A stretch of 64,000 nt of DNA from Gorillibacterium timonense (GCF_001457415.1 NZ_LN881723.1:248001-312000); one strand, 5' to 3'; counted from the stretch's first letter, positions 10,001 through 19,402 are shown. Numbers and translations: made by a program. Notes: generated from the sequence alone by a model not told the origin.

Positions 10001-10084
10001 TAAAATGGGAAGGTTCAATCAACAAGGTCAAACTGGCTGTGCAGGTCAAACGGGTTTTAGTAAACCCAACAAAAACTTATGAAA

Positions 10085-11044
10085 TTAGTACAGGTAGCAA
10101 GCCGCAAAGTGGCCTTCTTCAATTTCCTTCATCGGGGGCATTTCCTTGGCGCATACATCCATCGCATGCGGGCAGCGCGTCCGGAACGGACAGCCGCTCG
10201 GCGGATTCAACGGGCTCGGAACTTCGCCCTGAAGGATGATCCGTTCCCGAGTACGCTCTACTTCCGGGTCCGGAATCGGAATCGCAGACAGAAGCGATTG
10301 AGTATACGGATGAAGCGGTTTGGCGTACAGCTTAGCGGAGGTCGTAAGCTCCATCATTTTGCCGAGGTACATAACGCCGATGCGGTCCGAGATGTGCTTA
10401 ACCATCGCCAAGTCATGCGCGATGAACAAGTATGTCAAGCCGCGTTCCTTCTGCAGCTTTTGGAACAGGTTGATAACTTGAGCTTGAACGGATACGTCAA
10501 GCGCAGAGATCGGTTCGTCAGCCACGATGAATTCCGGTTCGATGGCGAGCGCACGGGCGATCCCGATCCGCTGGCGCTGACCGCCGGAGAATTCATGAGG
10601 AAACCGGCCCGCATGCTCGGAGTTGAGGCCAACCGCTTCCAGTAGGCTGTGAACACGTTCCGCGCGTTCCCGACGGTTTTTGACCAAGCCGTGAATGTCG
10701 ATGCCTTCGGCAATGACATCCCCTACCGTCATCCGCGGATTCAGCGAAGCATACGGATCTTGAAATACCATCTGCATGCTGCGGGTATAATTGCGGCGAT
10801 CCTTCGGATTCATGTTCTTGATGCTCTTGCCGTTATACAGAACATCGCCGGCGGTAATGCCGTACAAACCGATGATCGTCTTGCCGGCGGTAGACTTGCC
10901 GCAACCAGACTCACCGACAATCCCAAGGGTTTCTCCCTTGCGAACACCGAAGGTGATTCCGTCGACAGCCTTCAGCTTTTTGTTGCCAATCGCAAAATGC
11001 TTTTTCATGTCCTGAACTTCAAGGATATACTTCTGTTCAGCCAT
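10085..11044 (-). CDS. oppF: Oligopeptide ABC transporter ATP-binding protein OppF
   Basis: This is one of two ATPases that drive peptide import through the OppBC channel. The 319 residues show Walker A GESGCGKST (44-52), signature FSGGQ (152-156), Walker B ending in ADEP (175-178), and the C-terminal oligopeptide/dipeptide domain with the Cys-rich CPFRTRCPHAMDVC segment. It is the last gene of the operon; its ATG overlaps the oppD stop by one base (TAATG), so translation is coupled. The related dipeptide subunit DppF cannot be excluded from sequence alone. Confidence 0.93.
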   Translation of the reverse strand: MAEQKYILEVQDMKKHFAIGNKKLKAVDGITFGVRKGETLGIVGESGCGKSTAGKTIIGLYGITAGDVLYNGKSIKNMNPKDRRNYTRSMQMVFQDPYASLNPRMTVGDVIAEGIDIHGLVKNRRERAERVHSLLEAVGLNSEHAGRFPHEFSGGQRQRIGIARALAIEPEFIVADEPISALDVSVQAQVINLFQKLQKERGLTYLFIAHDLAMVKHISDRIGVMYLGKMMELTTSAKLYAKPLHPYTQSLLSAIPIPDPEVERTRERIILQGEVPSPLNPPSGCPFRTRCPHAMDVCAKEMPPMKEIEEGHFAACYLY

Positions 11045-12081
11045 TAAACCGCACCTCCCGTTTCAACCGGACGCTCGACATGCGGTGCATCCGGATGGCA
11101 GAGCCAACAAGCGGCACGATGCTCGCCCTTGATGACAAATTTTTCTGGATCGTTCTCCAAACATACTTTCATGGCGTAAGGACAGCGGTCGGCAAACGCG
11201 CAGCCTTTGGGAGGCGCGAACAGATCGGGAGGCGTGCCGGGGATTGGAACCAGATCGCTCTTGTTCTCCGCATCCAGACGAGGAACGGAGCGCAGGAGAC
11301 CCCAGGTATACGGATGACGAGATTCATAGAAAATTTCGTCTACCGTGCCTTCTTCCACAATCTTGCCCGCATACATGACGATAACGCGATCCGACATTTC
11401 CGCGACCACACCAAGGTCATGGGTGATCATAATGATGGAGGATTCGGTCTTTTCTTTCAGTTCCTGCATAAGCTCAATAATTTGAGCTTGGATCGTTACG
11501 TCGAGAGCCGTCGTCGGTTCATCCGCGATCAAGAGCTTCGGGTTACAGGCGAGAGCGATCGCGATCATGATCCGTTGGCGCATCCCGCCGGACAATTCAT
11601 GGGGATACTGCTTCAAGCGGCCTTCTGGATTGGAAATTCCAACGAGCCGGAGCATTTCCAGAGAACGGGCCATCGCCTGCGATTTGTTCATGCCTTGGTG
11701 CTTGATCAGGCTTTCACTGATCTGTTTTCCTACCGTCATGGTCGGGTTCAGCGAAGTCATCGGGTCTTGGAAGATCATGCCCATTTCCGAGCCGCGCACC
11801 TTTTGCATTTGACGCTCCGACAGCTTGACGATGTCGGTTTTCTCGTCAAAGACGATGGAGCCATTCTTGATGAAGCTAGGGGGAGCCGGTACAAGGCGCA
11901 TAATCGTTTGAGCCGTTACGGATTTGCCGCAGCCCGATTCGCCGACAATCGCCAGTACTTCTCCTTTATCCAAATGGAACGTAACGCCGCGCACCGCTTG
12001 TACTTCACCCGCATAGGTCTTGAAGGAAACGTGCAGGTCGTCCACGTCCAGAATCCGTTTGGTTTCTTTGGTTGTTGCCAT
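11044..12081 (-). CDS. oppD: Oligopeptide ABC transporter ATP-binding protein OppD
   Basis: This is the second ATPase of the importer. Walker A is GESGCGKS (47-54) and the signature is LSGGMRQR (163-170), with Walker B LLIADEP and the C-terminal oligopeptide domain (GCAFADRCPYAMKVC). The frame is open from a GTG at 12090, but the ATG at 12081 is the likelier start because AAGGGGTG lies 6 nt upstream of it. It follows oppC after 12 nt and overlaps oppF by one base. Confidence 0.93.
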   Translation of the reverse strand: MATTKETKRILDVDDLHVSFKTYAGEVQAVRGVTFHLDKGEVLAIVGESGCGKSVTAQTIMRLVPAPPSFIKNGSIVFDEKTDIVKLSERQMQKVRGSEMGMIFQDPMTSLNPTMTVGKQISESLIKHQGMNKSQAMARSLEMLRLVGISNPEGRLKQYPHELSGGMRQRIMIAIALACNPKLLIADEPTTALDVTIQAQIIELMQELKEKTESSIIMITHDLGVVAEMSDRVIVMYAGKIVEEGTVDEIFYESRHPYTWGLLRSVPRLDAENKSDLVPIPGTPPDLFAPPKGCAFADRCPYAMKVCLENDPEKFVIKGEHRAACWLCHPDAPHVERPVETGGAV

Positions 12082-12093
12082 TCCTTTCACCCC

Positions 12094-13011
12094 TTATTTA
12101 CGCAGCTTCGGATCGAGCGCATCGCGCAGTCCGTCGCCGAGCAGGTTGCAGCTCATGAGAATCAAGCTGAAGATAATCGTCGGTATGATCAAACGGTAGG
12201 CATGAAATTGAAGCACGCTGATCCCGTCGCTGATCAAGGCGCCAAGGGATGCCAAAGGCGCTTTAATCCCAAGACCCAAGAAGCTGAGGAACGCTTCCGT
12301 AAAGATCGCGCTGGGGACGACAAATGTGATTTGAACAATGATAATCCCGAGAGCATTCGGGATCAAGTGACGCAAGATGATCCGCCAAGGGCTCGCTCCG
12401 AGGGTCCGTGCTGCAAGCACGAATTCCTGCTCCTTGATTTGCAGAATTTGTCCACGAACCAACCGAGCCATCCCTACCCAACCGGTAATGGAATACGCGA
12501 TGATGATCGTCGTGATCCCCGGCTCCAGATACATGATCAACAAAATCGTTACCAGGAGATAAGGAATCGAGTAGATAACTTCCATAATCCGCATCATGAT
12601 ATCGTCAACGCGGCCGCCAAAGTACGCAGAGATGCCGCCATAGAGGACGCCGATCACGAGGTCAACGAGAGCTGCAACCACGCCGATGAAGAGCGAGATG
12701 CGAGTTCCCCACCAAACACGCGTCCACAAATCGCGGCCGAATTCATCCGTACCGAACCAAAACTGCTTGCTCGGCGATTTGTCAAGATTACTGTAATCCT
12801 GGAAGTCGTACGTGTGATTCGTAAAATACGGAGCGATGATCGCCATCAAGGTGAGGACGATCAGGACGATCAAGCCCCCCATGGCGAGCTTGTTCTTCCG
12901 CAGCCTTCTCCAGGCGTCCGCCCAAAAGTTTACAGAGGGACGAACAATCTTTTCGGTGCCCAGATGTTCCCGTTCGACCGGAAGGAATTGATCTTTGCTG
13001 ATTTGCTGCAT
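12094..13011 (-). CDS. oppC: Oligopeptide ABC transporter permease OppC
   Basis: This is one of two membrane channel subunits. The 305 residues carry an N-terminal cytoplasmic tail typical of OppC, about six transmembrane helices and the EAA coupling loop (EQEFVLAARTLGASPWRI) that contacts the ATPase. The end, LGDGLRDALDPKLRK, is characteristic of the OppC/DppC family. It lies 3 nt from oppB and 12 nt from oppD. Confidence 0.94.
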   Translation of the reverse strand: MQQISKDQFLPVEREHLGTEKIVRPSVNFWADAWRRLRKNKLAMGGLIVLIVLTLMAIIAPYFTNHTYDFQDYSNLDKSPSKQFWFGTDEFGRDLWTRVWWGTRISLFIGVVAALVDLVIGVLYGGISAYFGGRVDDIMMRIMEVIYSIPYLLVTILLIMYLEPGITTIIIAYSITGWVGMARLVRGQILQIKEQEFVLAARTLGASPWRIILRHLIPNALGIIIVQITFVVPSAIFTEAFLSFLGLGIKAPLASLGALISDGISVLQFHAYRLIIPTIIFSLILMSCNLLGDGLRDALDPKLRK

Positions 13012-13014
13012 CGT

Positions 13015-13953
13015 TTACGCCCTCCCTTTCGAAACACGAATTCGAGGGTCAATTAACCCATATGCCACGTCAACGATGAACAAAGCTATCATCAGGATCG
13101 CAGAATAGAAGATCGTGAGTCCCGCGATCATCGTGTAGTCATTGGAATAGATGGCTTGCACGAAGTGCTTGCCGAGACCAGGTACCGCGAACACTTGCTC
13201 GACAATCAGGGTACCGGTGATCAGGTTGACCGTAATGGTTCCAAGAGCCGTAACAACAGGAATAATCGCATTGCGAATCGTATGCTTCCAAACGGTTGCA
13301 TTCGGCGATAACCCTTTCGCTTTCGCGGTCTTGATATAATCTTGACTGAGAACGTCCAGCATGGAAGCTCTCATGAGACGAGCCAAAACGGCAATTGTAC
13401 CGAAGGACAGCGCAATCGCTGGCAGTACCCGATATTCCGGCCCGTTCCACAGTCCGGGAGGAAGTCCGAGAACGCTCAACTTAACGCCGACATAGTAAGA
13501 AAGAAGCGGGCCTAATACCATCGAAGGTACCGATACACCGATAACAGCGGTGAACATGGCCGTGTAATCAAGCCCTTTATTATGGTTCAAGGAAGCGATA
13601 ATGCCGAGGAACAGACCGACAATGACCGCAATTAGCAAGGCCCACAGGCCGAGTTCAGCAGAGGCCGGGAAGGCTTGAGAGATTTTTTCGGTTACCCGAG
13701 TTGTAGGGAATTGATAGGAACGACCCAGATCACCGTGAAGGGCATTCCACATATACTTGAGATACTGCTCCCAAACGGGCTTGTCCAATCCATATTGAGC
13801 CATCAATATTTTTTTGGCATCCGCAGACAATTTCATGGATGCTTCGCCGAACGGATTGCCAGGAAGGTTCTTCATCAGGAAGAACACCAGGGTAACGATA
13901 ACCCACAGGGTGACAACCATATAAAGAAATCGGCGAACAATAAACTTTACCAT
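13015..13953 (-). CDS. oppB: Oligopeptide ABC transporter permease OppB
   Basis: This is the other channel subunit. The 312 residues begin with a membrane helix (MVKFIVRRFLYMVVTLW) followed by the OppB/DppB periplasmic-side domain, about six helices in all and an EAA loop at DYIKTAKAKGLSPNATVW. It is separated from oppA by 206 nt that contain a terminator-like hairpin, so the permease and ATPase genes are probably expressed by readthrough at a lower level than the binding protein. Confidence 0.94.
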   Translation of the reverse strand: MVKFIVRRFLYMVVTLWVIVTLVFFLMKNLPGNPFGEASMKLSADAKKILMAQYGLDKPVWEQYLKYMWNALHGDLGRSYQFPTTRVTEKISQAFPASAELGLWALLIAVIVGLFLGIIASLNHNKGLDYTAMFTAVIGVSVPSMVLGPLLSYYVGVKLSVLGLPPGLWNGPEYRVLPAIALSFGTIAVLARLMRASMLDVLSQDYIKTAKAKGLSPNATVWKHTIRNAIIPVVTALGTITVNLITGTLIVEQVFAVPGLGKHFVQAIYSNDYTMIAGLTIFYSAILMIALFIVDVAYGLIDPRIRVSKGRA

Positions 13954-14095
13954 AAGGCACCACCTAAGCCAAAATTATGATTGCTGCCATAGACACGCGC
14001 AAACGGCTCCTTCCCCCTGTTGATCGGGTGAGGGCCGCTCGTCTGATCGAAGCGAGTAAACAGAGAAAAACCCTTAAACTCGGGTCGATTCAGTA

Positions 14096-14135
14096 AAAAC
14101 GGGCCGTTCTTAAGGTGCGAGAACGGCCCCTTTTC
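14096..14135 (-). terminator. Hairpin between oppA and oppB
   Basis: On the minus strand GGGGCCGTTCT pairs with AAGAACGGCCCG and is followed by TTTTTACTG. The short T tract and position inside the operon fit partial termination after oppA. Confidence 0.75.
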
Positions 14136-14159
14136 CTGATTATGCAGGCAGATTCATGA

Positions 14160-15866
14160 TTATTTCACAACATCGACGTATTTCAGTTCCCATTCGGTTC
14201 CGAATGCCGGGAAGTACAGACCTTGTACAGCGGTGTTCAACGCGTATACTTTCGTACGGAAGTACAGCGGAATGACACCCATGTCGTCCATCAGGACTTT
14301 TTCGGCATCTACGAGGATCTGAGCGCGCTTAGCCGCGTCGGTTTCGTTGCCAGCGTCAGCGATCAGCTTGTCGTAGTTCGGGTTGCTGTAGTCCATCGTG
14401 TTGAAGCTGCTGGTCGTCGTCCACAGATCCATGAACGTCATCGGGTCGTTGTAGTCAGCGCCCCACAGAGCGATGATTACGTCGAAGTCCTTGTTGTCTT
14501 GACGTTCTACACGAAGTTCGTGAGGAACCGGGTCAGCGGTAGCCGAGGTGATGCCCAGGTTTTGCTTCCATTGAGCCAGGATGAACTCAAGGGTCTTCTT
14601 AGCGCCTTCGGTGTCGTCAGCCGTTACTTTAAAGGCCGGCAGTTCTTTCAGGCCAAGCTCTTGCAGACCTTTTGCAAACAGTTCTTTTGCTTTTGCTGCA
14701 TCAAATGCCGGTTGAGTGTCGCCAGCGGTTTTACGGAATTCGTTGTTGTTGCCGTCAGAGGTACCAACCGGAACAAGACCAGTGGAAGGTACAGAACCGT
14801 TCTTCAGAACGATGTCAACATGAGCTTGACGGTCAATAGCCAAGGACAGTGCTTGACGAATGTTCTTGTTAGCAAGGAACGGAGCTTTCTTCTGTTCAAG
14901 CATCAGGTAAGCATTGGTCAGTTCGCGCTTGATTTGTTCTTCCGGTTTGCCTTTGTACTTCTGAACGAAGTCGCCGCCAAGGTCCGTCAGATCGGCTTGC
15001 TTCGTTTCGAACAGGTTAACAGCCGTTGCGCGGTCTTTAACAACCGTTACGGTGAATTTATCGAGCTTCACGTTAGCAGCGTCCCAGTAATTCGGGTTCT
15101 TGACAAACGTGAGGGATTGTTCATGCTTCCATTCCTTCAGGACGAAAGGACCAGCGCCGATAACTTTGTCTGGGTCTTTGCCATATTCGTCGCCAGCGGA
15201 TTCAACCAGCTTTTGATCTTGCGGGAAGAACAGCGGGAAGGTAAGCTGAGCCGTGAAGAAGGCAATCGGTTTTTCCAAGGTGATTTCAAGGGTCTTCTCA
15301 TCGATTGCTTTTACGCCCATCGCGTCCTTGGCAGCCTTGATTTCGTCATCCGTCTTCGCATTGTGAACGGCAGCGCCGCCCTTGATCCATTCTACCATGA
15401 AGGAATACAGAGCCTTCGTGTTCGGATCAACCGTACGTTTGTAAGCATCAACAAAGTTTTGAGCGGTCAGAGGAGAACCGTCAGAGAACTTCAGACCGTC
15501 GCGCAGCTTGATCGTGTAGGTCAAGCCATCAGCGGAAATCGCCGGCAGTTCAGCCGCGAGAGCCGGTTGCGCTACGCCGTCTTTGTCCAGACGGTACAAG
15601 CCTTCGTTCAAAGCGTTGATCATGGTGAAAGCGGCGTTGGTCGTCGCTTTCGAGCTGTCCAGATCGGGCGGCTCAGCGGAGAAGAGGATGTTGATTGCCT
15701 TCTCACCTGCTGCAGGAGCGGTGCTGGCTTTGTCCGTCGCTGCGGCGGAAGCGCTAGGGCTTTCCGAAGGAGAAGCTCCTTCTTCTTTCTTGCTGCTGCA
15801 ACCTGCGAATGCGCCACCGATCAAAGTGACGGCAACAGCGGTTGTCAGAACCTTGTTGATCTTCAT
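14160..15866 (-). CDS. oppA: Oligopeptide-binding lipoprotein OppA
   Basis: This is the extracellular peptide receptor of the importer (family 5 solute-binding protein). The 568 residues start with a lipoprotein signal peptide ending AFAGC (lipid-modified Cys23), then a Ser/Ala/Pro/Glu-rich linker (about 25-55) and the binding domain with the family segment around LAAELPAISADGLTYTIKLRDG. GGGGAGG 7 nt upstream supports the ATG. It is the first gene of the operon, with its own promoter and a roughly 130-nt leader. Strong codon bias and the downstream hairpin suggest high expression. Confidence 0.95.
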   Translation of the reverse strand: MKINKVLTTAVAVTLIGGAFAGCSSKKEEGASPSESPSASAAATDKASTAPAAGEKAINILFSAEPPDLDSSKATTNAAFTMINALNEGLYRLDKDGVAQPALAAELPAISADGLTYTIKLRDGLKFSDGSPLTAQNFVDAYKRTVDPNTKALYSFMVEWIKGGAAVHNAKTDDEIKAAKDAMGVKAIDEKTLEITLEKPIAFFTAQLTFPLFFPQDQKLVESAGDEYGKDPDKVIGAGPFVLKEWKHEQSLTFVKNPNYWDAANVKLDKFTVTVVKDRATAVNLFETKQADLTDLGGDFVQKYKGKPEEQIKRELTNAYLMLEQKKAPFLANKNIRQALSLAIDRQAHVDIVLKNGSVPSTGLVPVGTSDGNNNEFRKTAGDTQPAFDAAKAKELFAKGLQELGLKELPAFKVTADDTEGAKKTLEFILAQWKQNLGITSATADPVPHELRVERQDNKDFDVIIALWGADYNDPMTFMDLWTTTSSFNTMDYSNPNYDKLIADAGNETDAAKRAQILVDAEKVLMDDMGVIPLYFRTKVYALNTAVQGLYFPAFGTEWELKYVDVVK

Positions 15867-16004
15867 TAAATTGCCTCCCCATTCAACAATATGGTTTCTC
15901 TGTACAAAATGACTCCCAGGCGAACTCTCCCTCGACCTAAGGGCTTACCCTTTACCCGAGTCTATGAAACAAACTCGCCTGTTTTCATCTGCAACTTGTT
16001 ACCC

Positions 16005-16010
16005 ATTATA
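16005..16010 (-). promoter_or_regulatory. Probable -10 box of the oppA promoter
   Basis: A perfect TATAAT stands about 140 nt before oppA on the minus strand; no good -35 box is visible at 17 nt. The leader between it and oppA contains AGGCGA and TCGCCT segments that can pair over distance, so it may be structured. I do not recognise a known riboswitch in it. Confidence 0.5.
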
Positions 16011-16102
16011 CAACCAGTGGTTAATAAAATCTACAGGTTGTTTCGATGGATATTTCTTTTACCCCCTTAAAAAAACATTTATGATAACTCCGCGTGTCAG
16101 CT

Positions 16103-17086
16103 TTACACTAGTGATGCATCACCGTGCTCATCCGATTTCTTCCAGGGATCAATTGCCTGCATTATCCGGACTATGGACTCGGTTACAGGGAGTTTTAAGG
16201 ATTTTTCTCTAGCTTTCTCCAGAATGGCCCCGTTTATCCAAGCAATCTCCGTTTCTCTTCCCATCTCCACATCCTGGAGCATGGAAGAACGGTTAGCAGA
16301 GGTCGCTTGGCACACCTTCACGATTCGTTCCCAGAAGTTGTCGGGCAGACGATAGCCGTATGCTTCTGCCACCAGAGCACTCTCCTGATACAACTCCTTC
16401 ATTAGCCCCAGCCGCATTGGATGCTCAAGCAGCATTCCGTTCGGTACACGAAGAACGGCGGTCAACGGATTAATGACGGCATTGATAATCAGCTTTTCCC
16501 ATACCGAGGTAAAAATATTCGGTCTTACTTCATTAGATAAGCCTGCCGCATCCAATAACGCCGACAGTTCCTCTATTGCTGAGGTATCACCAGCAAACGT
16601 CGTATCCGGAAACGCCTTGCCTAGGATAGTATAACCTACGCCCGTATGCCGGACGACCGCCTGTGATTCTCTTCGAGCTGCTTCCGTCGTAACGGCGAGC
16701 CAGATTCTCTCCTTAGGAACCGATTGCGAGAGCCGTTCCGCGTGGCCAAGCCCGTTTTGAAAGCAGAGTAACCGGGTACTCCTCCCCATACGGACCGCGA
16801 GCTTCTTGCATAACTCCGGTGTAATGTCCTTTTGCTTCACGGTGAGCAAAATCCAATCCGCTGCGAAGCCTTCGCGATCGGTAAGCCCCACTTGCTGTCC
16901 AAAAACAGAGTCATCGACCCGAACCGTTTGCGGATTCCGTTCCATTGGGAGATACCCAATGCCTTCATCACGGATGCGGCGAGATTGCTCTTCTGTTCTC
17001 ACCGATATTTTCAGCCTGCTTAGAGGACCCAGCTTCGCTGCCAGAAGTAAGCCGATTGAGCCTCCGCCGATCACTTCGATCTTCAC
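16103..17086 (-). CDS. panE: 2-dehydropantoate 2-reductase (ketopantoate reductase)
   Basis: The enzyme reduces ketopantoate to pantoate with NADPH, for pantothenate and CoA synthesis. The Rossmann motif GGGSIG lies at residues 7-12, and the C-terminal catalytic domain holds the conserved Lys segment (VWEKLIINAVINPLTA). I choose the GTG at 17086, which gives the family start MKIEVIGGGSIG with AAAGGA 8 nt upstream; an ATG three codons earlier abuts that site. It lies next to the RsfA/GerR-family gene, as in Bacillus (ylbO-ylbQ). The lower conservation of PanE means another ApbA-family reductase is possible. Confidence 0.85.
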   Translation of the reverse strand: MKIEVIGGGSIGLLLAAKLGPLSRLKISVRTEEQSRRIRDEGIGYLPMERNPQTVRVDDSVFGQQVGLTDREGFAADWILLTVKQKDITPELCKKLAVRMGRSTRLLCFQNGLGHAERLSQSVPKERIWLAVTTEAARRESQAVVRHTGVGYTILGKAFPDTTFAGDTSAIEELSALLDAAGLSNEVRPNIFTSVWEKLIINAVINPLTAVLRVPNGMLLEHPMRLGLMKELYQESALVAEAYGYRLPDNFWERIVKVCQATSANRSSMLQDVEMGRETEIAWINGAILEKAREKSLKLPVTESIVRIMQAIDPWKKSDEHGDASLV

Positions 17087-17130
17087 CTGAATCATCCTTT
17101 CGTTTCTTCTATTATATAGAAGGAACGAAA

Positions 17131-17173
17131 TAAAAAAAGATGCCTGCCGGCAGCAATCTGCCAGTAAGCATCC
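17131..17173 (-). terminator. Intrinsic terminator of the RsfA/GerR-family gene
   Basis: On the minus strand GATGC and GGCAG arms pair around an internal loop (GGATGC...GGCAG / CTGCC...GCATC), followed by TTTTTTTA. It separates the regulator gene from panE. Confidence 0.8.
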
Positions 17174-17186
17174 ACTATGCGTTCTT

Positions 17187-17837
17187 CTATTCTATGCGTT
17201 CCAGGTTGCCGTTGGCATCCATCTTAAAGCGCGCTTTCGATTCCTCGTCTTCCTCCGTCAAGAAGGCCAGCTTTCGAGCGCGGTCCATAATCTGGAGGAG
17301 GGCTTTGTAATCGTCGTTGACTACGCGATAATCTGTCTCAACATGGTTCACCTGCTTGCCGAGGCGAGCATTTTCTTCTCGGAGCCTAAGCAATTCTTCC
17401 CGATTGTCGAGCACTTCCCGCTCCATCAGTTTGGTCTGCCGGGTCAGCTCTTGAAAAGCGCCTTTCAGATGGCGCAAGAAGCGGATGACCGAATCGATGG
17501 TGATTCCTTCCTCTCCGTAGCTCTCGCTTTTCGGAAGCAGATTTTCCACCGGTTCCATGACAGCGACTGAGCTTAACGCCGGAACGGATACGACTCCTTT
17601 TTTTAAGTGATTTCTCTTCTGCCGCTGAGCTTTCGCAATTTGAATGGCAGCTTCATATTTTTTGCGCACATAGCTGTTCCAGCGGAATCCGCAGGCAGCC
17701 GCCGTTCGTCCGATTTTTTCACCGACCTCTTCGAAAGCCATGAGCTGGGTGCTGCCTTCCCGAATATGACGAAGGGTAACCTCCGCGAGGATCAGGTCAT
17801 CTTCTTCTGTCCATGCATCCTGTCTGATTGCTGACAT
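17187..17837 (-). CDS. RsfA/GerR-family sporulation transcription factor
   Basis: Members of this family (RsfA, GerR/YlbO) modulate compartment-specific transcription during sporulation. The 216 residues show a Myb-like DNA-binding domain at the N-terminus (about 5-60, with RQDAWTEEDDLILAE and RTAAACGFRWNSYVRKKYE) and a coiled coil (about 125-185). The start is the ATG at 17837 with GGAGGAG 5 nt upstream; the frame is open 47 codons further up but without a site. Position next to panE matches Bacillus ylbO (gerR), which favours GerR over RsfA, but I cannot separate them on sequence. Confidence 0.87.
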   Translation of the reverse strand: MSAIRQDAWTEEDDLILAEVTLRHIREGSTQLMAFEEVGEKIGRTAAACGFRWNSYVRKKYEAAIQIAKAQRQKRNHLKKGVVSVPALSSVAVMEPVENLLPKSESYGEEGITIDSVIRFLRHLKGAFQELTRQTKLMEREVLDNREELLRLREENARLGKQVNHVETDYRVVNDDYKALLQIMDRARKLAFLTEEDEESKARFKMDANGNLERIE

Positions 17838-18155
17838 GCTAACTCCTCCTACATGTTTATAATAGCCTTCCGCAACCGATGGACGGGTCATGGAACAAAG
17901 GAATTGGTACCCTTTCGCATGGCCGGATGAGGCGCAACTCTGCCGTTTGTTTATCTTTATGCCCATGGTAGAGTTCATAGAATCTATTTGTTACTATTCG
18001 GTATTCCCAAGTTAGGCTTCTCTCATACCTCCCCCTCGCACAAAGAGCAAGTCTCGGAAAGAAATGCGAACTTTCCAATAAAAAGAAACGACCCGCTCTC
18101 CGCGTCATGCGGATGGAACGGAATCGTTTCAAGAATTTTGCCTTATCGGCTACTC
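17838..18155. other. Intergenic stretch holding one terminator
   Basis: Apart from the MidA-like gene's terminator I see no gene here. The leader of the RsfA/GerR-family gene lies at its left end, without a promoter I can support. Confidence 0.6.
18077..18130 (-). terminator. Intrinsic terminator of the MidA-like gene
   Basis: On the minus strand GAAACGA pairs with TCGTTTC, enclosing an inner CCG...TCCGC/GCGGA...CGG hairpin, followed by TTTTTATT. Confidence 0.75.
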
Positions 18156-19265
18156 CTATCGGCTCGTTTTGCTCTGGTACAGCACTTTGAACACGATGCT
18201 CATCCGGTCGGCCAGCAGCAACTGGCGAACCGCTCGATTTTGCTTCGCGGCAGGATGGAACGGATCCGGATCGGAGATGTCCGAGAGCAAGTCGAGAGCT
18301 CCATTCTCCAATAAGAAATCTCGCTGGTTCCACAGCTTCGCTTCCCTCGCCCCGCTAGTGACGCCTGCTTGGAGCAAAGCCGTGAAATTCACATGCGCCG
18401 TAAGATCCTGGCTCCCGGGGAATCGATAGGGATCCTCTATCGCCCGATGCTGCCGGTATCCCATCAAGGTGCCGAGGTGACGTTCCTCCGCATACAAAAA
18501 CCGACTTTCATCCCCATAATCCACCGTCAGAATTCGTCCATCAACAAGTGGACGGAGTCGCTGCATCAGCCACTGTTCGGCTTCGAGATTGACTTCAACC
18601 TGCTGCCCCTCCGCTAGACGGATTCCATGCCGCCGAAGATAATCATGAATCAGGGAATTCGTGCAAGGCTGATACACTTCTCGGAAGCCGCTTCGGGTAT
18701 CATCCCACTCAACGAACAGCTCCTTCAGCTCTTTGTTCTCCCAAACCAATCGATGGATTGGAAAAGCGTCGAGCAGCTCTTGCGAGAAATGAAAGATGCC
18801 GCTATGTCTTCCCCACTCTTCCCATTCCTGCTCCGACATTACGGCAATCCTATCCGCATGGGCCGCTAGCCGTTCGATCTGCTCGGTGCGATGATAAGGG
18901 CTTTTCTCGATGAGGATATAGCTCAATTGCGGGTACAGCTCCGGCCATTCTCTCCTCCATGTGTCGAGTATCGCTCCCGCAGTTCGCCCCGTGCCTCCGC
19001 CCCACTCCACGAAGGTGCGCAGATGGGGGGCTGTCACCGCTTCCTTGGCAAAAAAAAGCGCAACGATCTTCGCCATGATTCCGCCGACATCCGCTGCCGT
19101 ATAGAAATCGCCTTCTCGTCCGATCTTTACCCGATCAGACATGTAATACCCCAAATGCGGATGATACAAGCAGATTTCCATGTAATCTCGGAAGGATATA
19201 CGGCCGTTGCCGTGCTCCTCCATGCGGCTCCGAATGACCCGTACGATCTCGTCATGATCTTCCAT
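18156..19265 (-). CDS. MidA/NDUFAF7-like class I methyltransferase (COG1565)
   Basis: The family includes mitochondrial NDUFAF7, an arginine methyltransferase of complex I assembly; bacterial targets are largely unknown. The 369 residues show the family opening ISFRDYMEICLYHPHLGYY, the DFYTAADVG segment, and the SAM motif VEWGGGTGRTAG (86-97). A GGAG site precedes the ATG. It stands alone with its own terminator and diverges from a lipoprotein gene. Assignment to the family is clear; the substrate is not. Confidence 0.85.
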   Translation of the reverse strand: MEDHDEIVRVIRSRMEEHGNGRISFRDYMEICLYHPHLGYYMSDRVKIGREGDFYTAADVGGIMAKIVALFFAKEAVTAPHLRTFVEWGGGTGRTAGAILDTWRREWPELYPQLSYILIEKSPYHRTEQIERLAAHADRIAVMSEQEWEEWGRHSGIFHFSQELLDAFPIHRLVWENKELKELFVEWDDTRSGFREVYQPCTNSLIHDYLRRHGIRLAEGQQVEVNLEAEQWLMQRLRPLVDGRILTVDYGDESRFLYAEERHLGTLMGYRQHRAIEDPYRFPGSQDLTAHVNFTALLQAGVTSGAREAKLWNQRDFLLENGALDLLSDISDPDPFHPAAKQNRAVRQLLLADRMSIVFKVLYQSKTSR

Positions 19266-19295
19266 TCGGGATTTCTCCTCTCTCGGATGGAACTA

Positions 19296-19304
19296 TGTTA
19301 TAAT
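19296..19304 (+). promoter_or_regulatory. Extended -10 promoter of the lipoprotein gene
   Basis: TG-T-TATAAT on the plus strand forms an extended -10 element; no clear -35 is present. It lies about 100 nt before the lipoprotein start, in the divergent gap. Confidence 0.6.
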
Positions 19305-19402
19305 GAAATTCGTCTGTTTAGTGGGGCTACATCTGTGTAAGTACGGAAGAAGCCCTAAAAAAAGCTTACCACCAAACCAACCAGAAGGGGAATCCTTTCG
19401 AT

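Noticed and set aside
11080..13056. Plus-strand frame of 658 codons opposite oppD and oppC
   Set aside because: It lies opposite clear transporter genes, has no ribosome site and no recognisable domain.
14223..15869. Plus-strand frame of 548 codons opposite oppA
   Set aside because: It is antisense to a certain lipoprotein gene and has no domain or start site.
17988..18314. Plus-strand ORF between the RsfA/GerR-family and MidA-like genes
   Set aside because: It runs through a terminator and into the opposite MidA-like gene, with no start site.
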